64,000 bases of DNA from Bromus sterilis (taxonomy: Eukaryota > Streptophyta > Magnoliopsida > Poales > Poaceae): contig OX465596.1 in assembly GCA_950022295.1 (NCBI GenBank), forward strand, positions 211,513,501 through 211,577,500. The letters run 5' to 3'. Shown in pieces: positions 59,101-64,000 of the stretch. The number at the start of each line of letters is the position of its first letter. The stretch's first letter is position 1. The position numbers and the translations under genes were made by a program. The notes beneath the pieces were generated by a model. That model was not told the DNA's origin, did not search any database, and worked only from the letters and a program-made list of their open reading frames with translations.

Positions 59101-60230
59101 AAGCTAGCATGACCAGGAGCTAAACGCGCGCGCTGGCTGAGTCGAAGGGGCACAGGGGCGACCTCGAGCTCATCCATGGCGGCGACGTGCTTCGGCATCC
59201 ATGGCGGATCCGGATAGAGAACGAGAGGGAGGGTGCTAGGTTAGGGAAAACGGTGAGAAGCTCACCACGAATGCGACGGGATGGCTAGTGGGCTCGGGGA
59301 AGCTCGGAGCTGGCCGGAATTCGAAGTCGATCCACGGCGGCCGGCGATGAAGACGATGATGCTAGCGAGCTCGTGGAGGCATTCGGCTTCGATTCCTTTC
59401 GCAGGTCGATGAAGACGACGACGGCGAAGCACTTGGACACCTTGGTTCGGCTCCTCGACGTCAGTGGCCATGAGTTCTTGCGACGGCGAGCGGCGGCGCT
59501 CTCGGTTGGCGACGGAAACGAGCACGGGAGGAGGAGGAGGAAGTTCTGGAGGGGGGAAATGGATGCGTCGTTCTCCAGGGCGCGTCCAGGTGCGAGAAGG
59601 GCCACGGGGAGGGCTGGAAGCTCCTCGGCGACGACGTGGCGTCACCAGCTAGCTCGATGGCATTCCACCGAGCAGCTTGGAGGCGCGGGGTGGGGAAGAA
59701 GACTTCCCTGCCCCTGTGGGCCGGCTGGGCTGGGTGGGCCTGCTTCGCCTGGGCGCCAGGTAACGTTTTCTAATTTCTTCTGTTTAATCTTTCCTTTCTT
59801 TTTCTGTAATTTATTTGGCTCTGATAAAAATACCAAACCATTTTATTAAATGCTGAAAACTTTTATGTGGCCTCATAATAATATAAACTAGCCACTCATA
59901 AACTTTCAACATTTTTAAAATTCAAATGATTTTAATTTTGAATCAGAAAGGGGTATTTCTTTAATTCCAAGGTACTGTTTGAATATTTGAAAAATCTATG
60001 AGCATGGGGTGGGTCCCACATCACTTGATATGTGATCACGCTCATTTATAAGACTTTTCAAAACTCTAACATGAATTTTTGGAAAAGATTTTTATCTAGC
60101 CTTTTGAATTAATTCATCTGGGGGGTGTTCCTTCTCCCATTTGGATTTTGAATTTGATTTCCTTTGAAATTTTGACATGATGCAAAGGCACTAGCTAACC
60201 CTAGGACACACCTAACAGAGGGTTCTGACA
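56136..60230 (-). repeat. 5' LTR of element 4
   Basis: 4,095 bp from TGTCGGGACCCGGGG to GAGGGTTCTGACA (plus-strand view). It matches 46187-50135 and, inverted, the LTRs of element 3. It has a G-run at about 58698. GC-rich frames at 58775-59849 on both strands are shadows. Confidence 0.92.
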
Positions 60231-61120
60231 AGAATTCTGGCTACCAAGGAGCCGGCACAATGCCTCAACACCAAGGACCCGGAGGAGGAACCCAGCAAAA
60301 TCAGTCCGGGCTTGCTGGATTCCAAGCAAACCCGAAACAACTTCATGACCGTGCAGCATATCACGTTTTCACCACCAGCAGTTGCAGGAGGTATAAAAAG
60401 CTGCAAAGGAGAGCCGCCATGGCTGTAACTACAGAGTCGGCTTGTCCCAGGTGGCTCAATTGGTCAGAACAGCCAATCACTTGGACAAGAGATGACCACC
60501 CCCCGGTGGTAGAGAACCCAGGGGCCCTGCCTCTAGTAGTCTCTCCACAAATTGGAGGATATACACTTGACAAAGTACTCATGGACGGAGGAAGAAGCAT
60601 CAACATCCTCTACTACGAAACCTTTCACAGGATGAGGCTGACCCAGAAACAGCTGCAACCCTCCAACAAAGTTTTCCACGGGATAGTCCCAGGCCAGTCG
60701 GCACGCCCGATAGGCAAAATTCACCTGGAGACAGATTTTGGAAACGCTGAGAATTTACGCTCCGAGCTCATACCCTTTGAAGTGGTAAAACTCGAGAGCC
60801 CATATCACGCCATTTTGGGCAGACCGGCTTATGCCAAATTCATGGCTCGGCCATGTCATGTCTACCTGAAACTAAAGATGCCGGGTCATAATGGCCCAAT
60901 CACCGTCGATGGAAGTCGGTCTAGGGCAGTGGAATGTGACGAACAACACGTCAAGTATGCCGAGATGACACACGCCAAAGAGGACTTTTCGGCATACCAA
61001 GAAAAGGTAGACCCGGCAGGTCCCACGATCCTGAAGAAACCGACTCCCGACAACAACCCCAAGTTCCAACCGGCTCAGGATACGAAGAAAGTCGACTTTG
61101 TCCCTGGCGACTCTTCTTAG
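60231..61120 (+). pseudogene. gag-pol: Tat-type gag end and protease remnant
   Basis: The frame is already open at the junction with element 4 (SGYQGAGTMPQHQGPGGG), so no native start is present. It continues through FQANPKQLHDRAAYHVFTTS (gag end), WLNWSEQPITWTRDDHPPVV, then the protease GGYTLDKVLMDGGRSINILY (active D near 60584, DGG as usual in Tat) and YHAILGRPAYAKFMARPCHV. It ends in VDFVPGDSS and a TAG at 61118-61120, where the family continues in the same frame. Two stops lie close together (the other near 61154) before the reverse transcriptase. No zinc knuckle remains. Confidence 0.82.
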
Positions 61121-62166
61121 CAGTTCTCCATCGGGACAGAGTTATCCGACAAATAGGAAAGCGCGCTCATCGAGTTCCTCCGTGAGAATCGGGACATCTT
61201 CGCCTGGAAACCCTCCGATATGCCAGGTGTCCCGAGGGAACTCGCTGATCACCACCTAAATACAGATCCAAAGCTAAAGCCAGTCAAACAATTCCTTCGT
61301 CGTTTCAATGACAGGAGGAGAAACGCTATTGGGGAAGAGATAGCCCGGCTCCTTGTCGCCGGGTTCATCATGGAAGTATTCTATCCAGAATGGCTCGCAA
61401 ACCCGATCCTCGTTTTGAAAAAGAACGGGACCTGGCACATGTGCATTGACTATACAGACTTAAACAAGGCATGCACAACGGATCCCTTCGCGCTGCCCCG
61501 TATCGACCAGATCATAGAATCGACTGCGGGATGTGAGCTCCTATGCTTCCTTGACGCCTATTCTGTTTATCACCAAATCAAGATGGCCCTTCAAGATCAA
61601 GAGAAAACGGCTATCATCACGCCCTTCGGGATCTACTGTCACACTTCTATGCCCTTTGGCCTTAAGAACGCAGGAGCCACATATCAACGAACAGTGCAGA
61701 GTTGCCTCAAAGAACAGATTGGACGCAACATGCATGCTTATGTGGATGATATAGTGATCAAATCCCAATTGGCCGACTCAGTCATCAGTGATTGGACGCA
61801 ATGTGCATGCTTATGCGCAAGTACCAGATGAAGTTAAACCCGGCCAAATGCACCTTTGGGGTACCTGCAGGTAAACTCCTTGGTTACATAGTATCAGAGA
61901 GAGGTATCGAGGCAAACCCAGAAAAAATCAATGATGTCATGACCCTTCAGAAGCCGGCCTCAGTAAAGGGAGTTCAACGACTCACAGGATGTGTAGCCGC
62001 TCTGAGCCGGTTCATAATCCGACTTGGTGAAAAGGCAATCCCCATGTACCGACTCCTGAGGAAATCAGAAACATTTGTCTGGGATAACGAAGCCGATCAG
62101 GCCCTAGAGTCACTGAAGAAGCAACTATCCCAGGCTCCAATATTGGCGGCTCCCAAGCCTAAATAA
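61121..62166 (+). pseudogene. pol: Tat-type reverse transcriptase, broken by a local duplication
   Basis: In frame with the protease: LIEFLRENRDIFAWKPSDMP, NPILVLKKNGTWHMCIDYTD, FLDAYSVYHQIKMA, SMPFGLKNAGATYQ and the catalytic AYVDDIVIKS (about 61735-61760). Right after it, ATTGGACGCAACATGCATGC (from 61719) recurs as ATTGGACGCAATGTGCATGC (from 61792) and the frame changes. The thumb and connection follow in the new frame: YQMKLNPAKCTFGVPAGKLL, GCVAALSRFIIRLGEKAIP, to LAAPKPK and a TAA at 62164-62166 in place of a sense codon. Confidence 0.82.
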
Positions 62167-62995
62167 CCTATGTTACTTTATATCACAGCCAACAATCGAG
62201 TGGTCAGCGCTGTAGTTGTTGTTGAGCGTATGGAAGCCGACAAGGATCACCCTTTGCAAAGGCTAGTTTATTACGTCAGTGAGGTTCTGACTTTATCAAA
62301 GGAACGCTACCCTCACTGGCAGAAATTGGTTCTTGGTGTATTCATGGCAAGTAGGAAACTTAAACACTACTTCCAGGAGAACCCCATAACTATGGCCAGC
62401 TCAGCACCACTTGCAGATATCATCCAAAACCGGGAAGCAACGGGAAGGATTGCAAAGTGGGCCATAGAGTTGGGGGCTTATCACATCAAATACAAGCCAC
62501 GAACGGCCATCAAGTCCCAGGCGCTAGCCGACTTCATCAATGACTGGACAGAGATCCAAGCATCGCCAGAGAAGGCAGTCACCAAATATTGGAGGATGCA
62601 CTTCGGTGGAAGCCGGCAGCTCCAAGGGTCAGGAGCCGGCGTGGTTCTTACCTGACCTAAAGGGGAGAAATTCTGTTATGTTCTACAGTTGCAGTTCACT
62701 TGTACCAAAAATGCAACAGAATATGAAGCCTTGCTTCATGGAATACGGCTAGCTCGGGAGATGAACATAAGTTGGATCCAATTCTATGGCGAATCAGATC
62801 TCGTTTGTCAACAAGTGTCAGGAAAATGGGATTCCAAAAATCCCATAATGGCAGCTTTTAGACGAGAAGCGCAAAGACAAGCCGGATTTTTTGTTGGACA
62901 CCAGGTGGATCACGTGGACCGCAGGGAAAACGAAGCAGCAGATGCCCTCTCTCGACTCGGCTCTCAGCGAAAGCCGGTCCCTCCAAACGTATTCC
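62167..62995 (+). pseudogene. pol: Tat-type RNase H and archaeal-type RNase H remnant
   Basis: The first RNase H (MLLYITANNRVVSAVVVVE, LVYYVSEVLTLSKERY, to QALADFINDW) lacks much of the usual acidic set, as is common in Tat. The second RNase H begins MHFGGSRQLQGSGAGVVLT, where the family has Asp for the first of the two Gly residues, so its first catalytic residue is gone. It continues after a TGA at 62653-62655 with TEYEALLHGIRLAREM (Glu kept), FYGESDLVCQQVSG and NEAADALSRLGSQRKP (Asp kept). Confidence 0.75.
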
Positions 62996-63390
62996 CAAGT
63001 AACATAGGTCACGACTCACCTCGAGTCACAACTTATGTAGAAGCCGAAAATGAGAAAGCAAGACAAGACGCCTTGGATATTCTCGATGAAAAACGATATT
63101 TTGCTGCAGCTCAGTCGGCTATCTACCAACAAGATCTACGACGCTACCATAGCCGTCGCATCAAAAGTCGGACTTTCCAGGAAGGTGATTTGGTGCTCCG
63201 ACTCATACAGAAAAGAGATGGAATGCACAAGTTATCCTCTCCTTGGGAAGGACCGTTCGTGGTCAGCAAGAACATGTACAACGGATCCTACTACCTAGTG
63301 GATATACGCGAGAAAGGGGACACGCGCACAAGCATGGAGGAGACTCCCAGGCCGTGGAACATCGCACAACTCCGTCCATATTACACTTGA
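62996..63390 (+). pseudogene. pol: Tat-type integrase C-terminus, core deleted
   Basis: From about 62996 the frame passes from the end of the RNase H linker (PVPPNVFPSN) straight into the integrase tail: YVEAENEKARQDALDILDEK, YHSRRIKSRTFQEGDLVLR, LSSPWEGPFVVSKNM, ending RPWNIAQLRPYYT at the true family terminus. The HHCC finger and the D, D, E core, normally about 300 codons, are absent, and the join is in frame. Confidence 0.78.
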
Positions 63391-63453
63391 GTAGAAACAG
63401 GAACATTACTGTACGCTTCACTAAAGTCGACATACGTCGCACTGGCTTTCGCC

Positions 63454-63505
<52 letters not shown>

Positions 63506-64000
63506 CCGACATTAGTCATGCCGGCTTTCGCCATCAAAATATACATAAGTCGACTTCTGTCGCGCTGGCCCTCGCCACATATAACTAAGTCGACTTCCGT
63601 CGCAACGGCTCTCGCATTTACTTTTTGTTTCATGTCATTTATTTTTTGCATCATAAATTTGCATACATTGCATTATTATATCTTAGAGACCTGGAGGCTT
63701 GATCTACCCCTCTATTGGTACTGAGCATGTATATTGCTTATTCAGGGGAATCGGGGAGTTCGATGACAATCATTGACTCTTTATCCGAAAACTCGGCATA
63801 TATATGTAAAAATAATAGTGTATAAGATTATTCAGGGGCAGTAGGGGGGCTCGATGTCACTCATCGACTCTTATCCAAAGAAATCCCGGCATATACATGA
63901 ACTGGCAAAACAAGCCTTGGCATGTATAGCTTATGCTCATACGATCTAAATACGCCACACCCGGCTAAAAACTATCAAGAAGAAGTTTTCAAGCAAACGG
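63391..64000 (+). repeat. Repeat-rich 3' region of element 5
   Basis: Non-coding. Three to four decayed copies of a roughly 40 bp unit (AAGTCGAC, then CGTCGC, then GGCTTTCGCCA) fill about 63413-63620. A second unit starting TTATTCAGGGG repeats with a 90 bp period at 63738 and 63828, each with GACTC and GGCATATA. Short tandem units of this sort are common downstream of pol in Tat elements. Confidence 0.65.
63457..63502. repeat. (AT)23 microsatellite
   Basis: An uninterrupted AT dinucleotide run of 46 bp inside the first 40 bp-type repeat. Confidence 0.95.

Larger units (their letters stand above)
46187..60230 (-). mobile_element. Element 4: same chromovirus family as element 3, inverted
   Basis: A 14.0 kb minus-strand element: 5' LTR 56136-60230, PBS 56120-56131, extra ORF remnant 55713-54935, gag-pol 54604-50014, PPT 50136-50148, 3' LTR 46187-50135. 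LTR ends, extra frame and gag-pol all match element 3. The flanking five bases (GATTG left, AGAAT right) do not match, so one flank has been changed. Coding parts carry four frameshifts and two stops in gag-pol and one frameshift in the extra frame. Confidence 0.92.
60231..64000 (+). mobile_element. Element 5: Tat/Retand-type Gypsy, truncated and internally deleted
   Basis: Plus-strand coding remnants in the order gag end, protease, reverse transcriptase, RNase H, second (archaeal-type) RNase H, integrase C-terminus, then a repeat-rich 3' region. The second RNase H and the motifs WSEQPITW, GGYTLDKVLMDGG and AYVDDIVIK are of the Tat lineage. The front is cut by element 4 and the integrase core is missing. 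No LTR of this element is recognised in the window. Confidence 0.82.

Overview
The window looks like intergenic DNA from a large-genome grass, most likely a Triticeae species (wheat, Aegilops or barley type). It is almost entirely nested LTR retrotransposons. I found no host protein gene, rRNA, tRNA, CRISPR array or bacterial-type feature. The assignment to Triticeae is inference from element style (multi-kilobase LTRs, Tekay/Athila/Tat/SIRE-like coding motifs). All element boundaries below were read by eye from repeated LTR ends, primer binding sites (PBS), polypurine tracts (PPT) and target-site duplications (TSD).

Layout. 1-1029 is the end of a Gypsy LTR cut by the window edge, followed by a 180 bp GCAGCGC-rich remnant. 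1210-14353 is a complete minus-strand Tekay-like chromovirus (element 1) with 3.75 and 4.26 kb LTRs, an iMet-type PBS, TSD TCCTA and a gag-pol frame with only two stops. 14359-14746 is a remnant of another Gypsy integrase C-terminus. From 14747 to about 45505, interrupted twice, lies an old minus-strand Copia-like element: its 3' LTR (14747-17083), a long non-coding interior, and a gag-like gene with zinc knuckles (30666-31456, with a few further codons after 45482). No pol is visible in it. Element 2, a plus-strand Athila-like element (19720-30059, TSD GTGTG/GCGTG), sits in its interior; element 3, a plus-strand Tekay-like chromovirus (31457-45481, TSD GAATA), sits in its gag gene. After a 700 bp unassigned spacer comes element 4 (46187-60230), the same family as element 3 but on the minus strand, so the two form a giant inverted repeat. 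60231-64000 is a plus-strand Tat/Retand-type Gypsy (element 5) that has lost its gag front and most of integrase.

How the parts relate. Elements 1-4 would copy themselves by transcription from the 5' LTR, tRNA-primed reverse transcription and integration. Every gag-pol seen carries stops or frameshifts, so none looks autonomous now. Two features stand out. Elements 3 and 4 carry an extra 259-codon open reading frame between the 5' LTR and gag (intact in element 3, one-base frameshift in element 4). Its ATG, and the gag ATG after it, lie directly behind splice-acceptor-like sequences, which suggests that splicing chooses between the two. The Copia-like LTR carries five perfect 11 bp palindromes just upstream of its TATA box. 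Other scars include a 54 bp copy of the element 2 LTR patched into the Copia-like gag gene.
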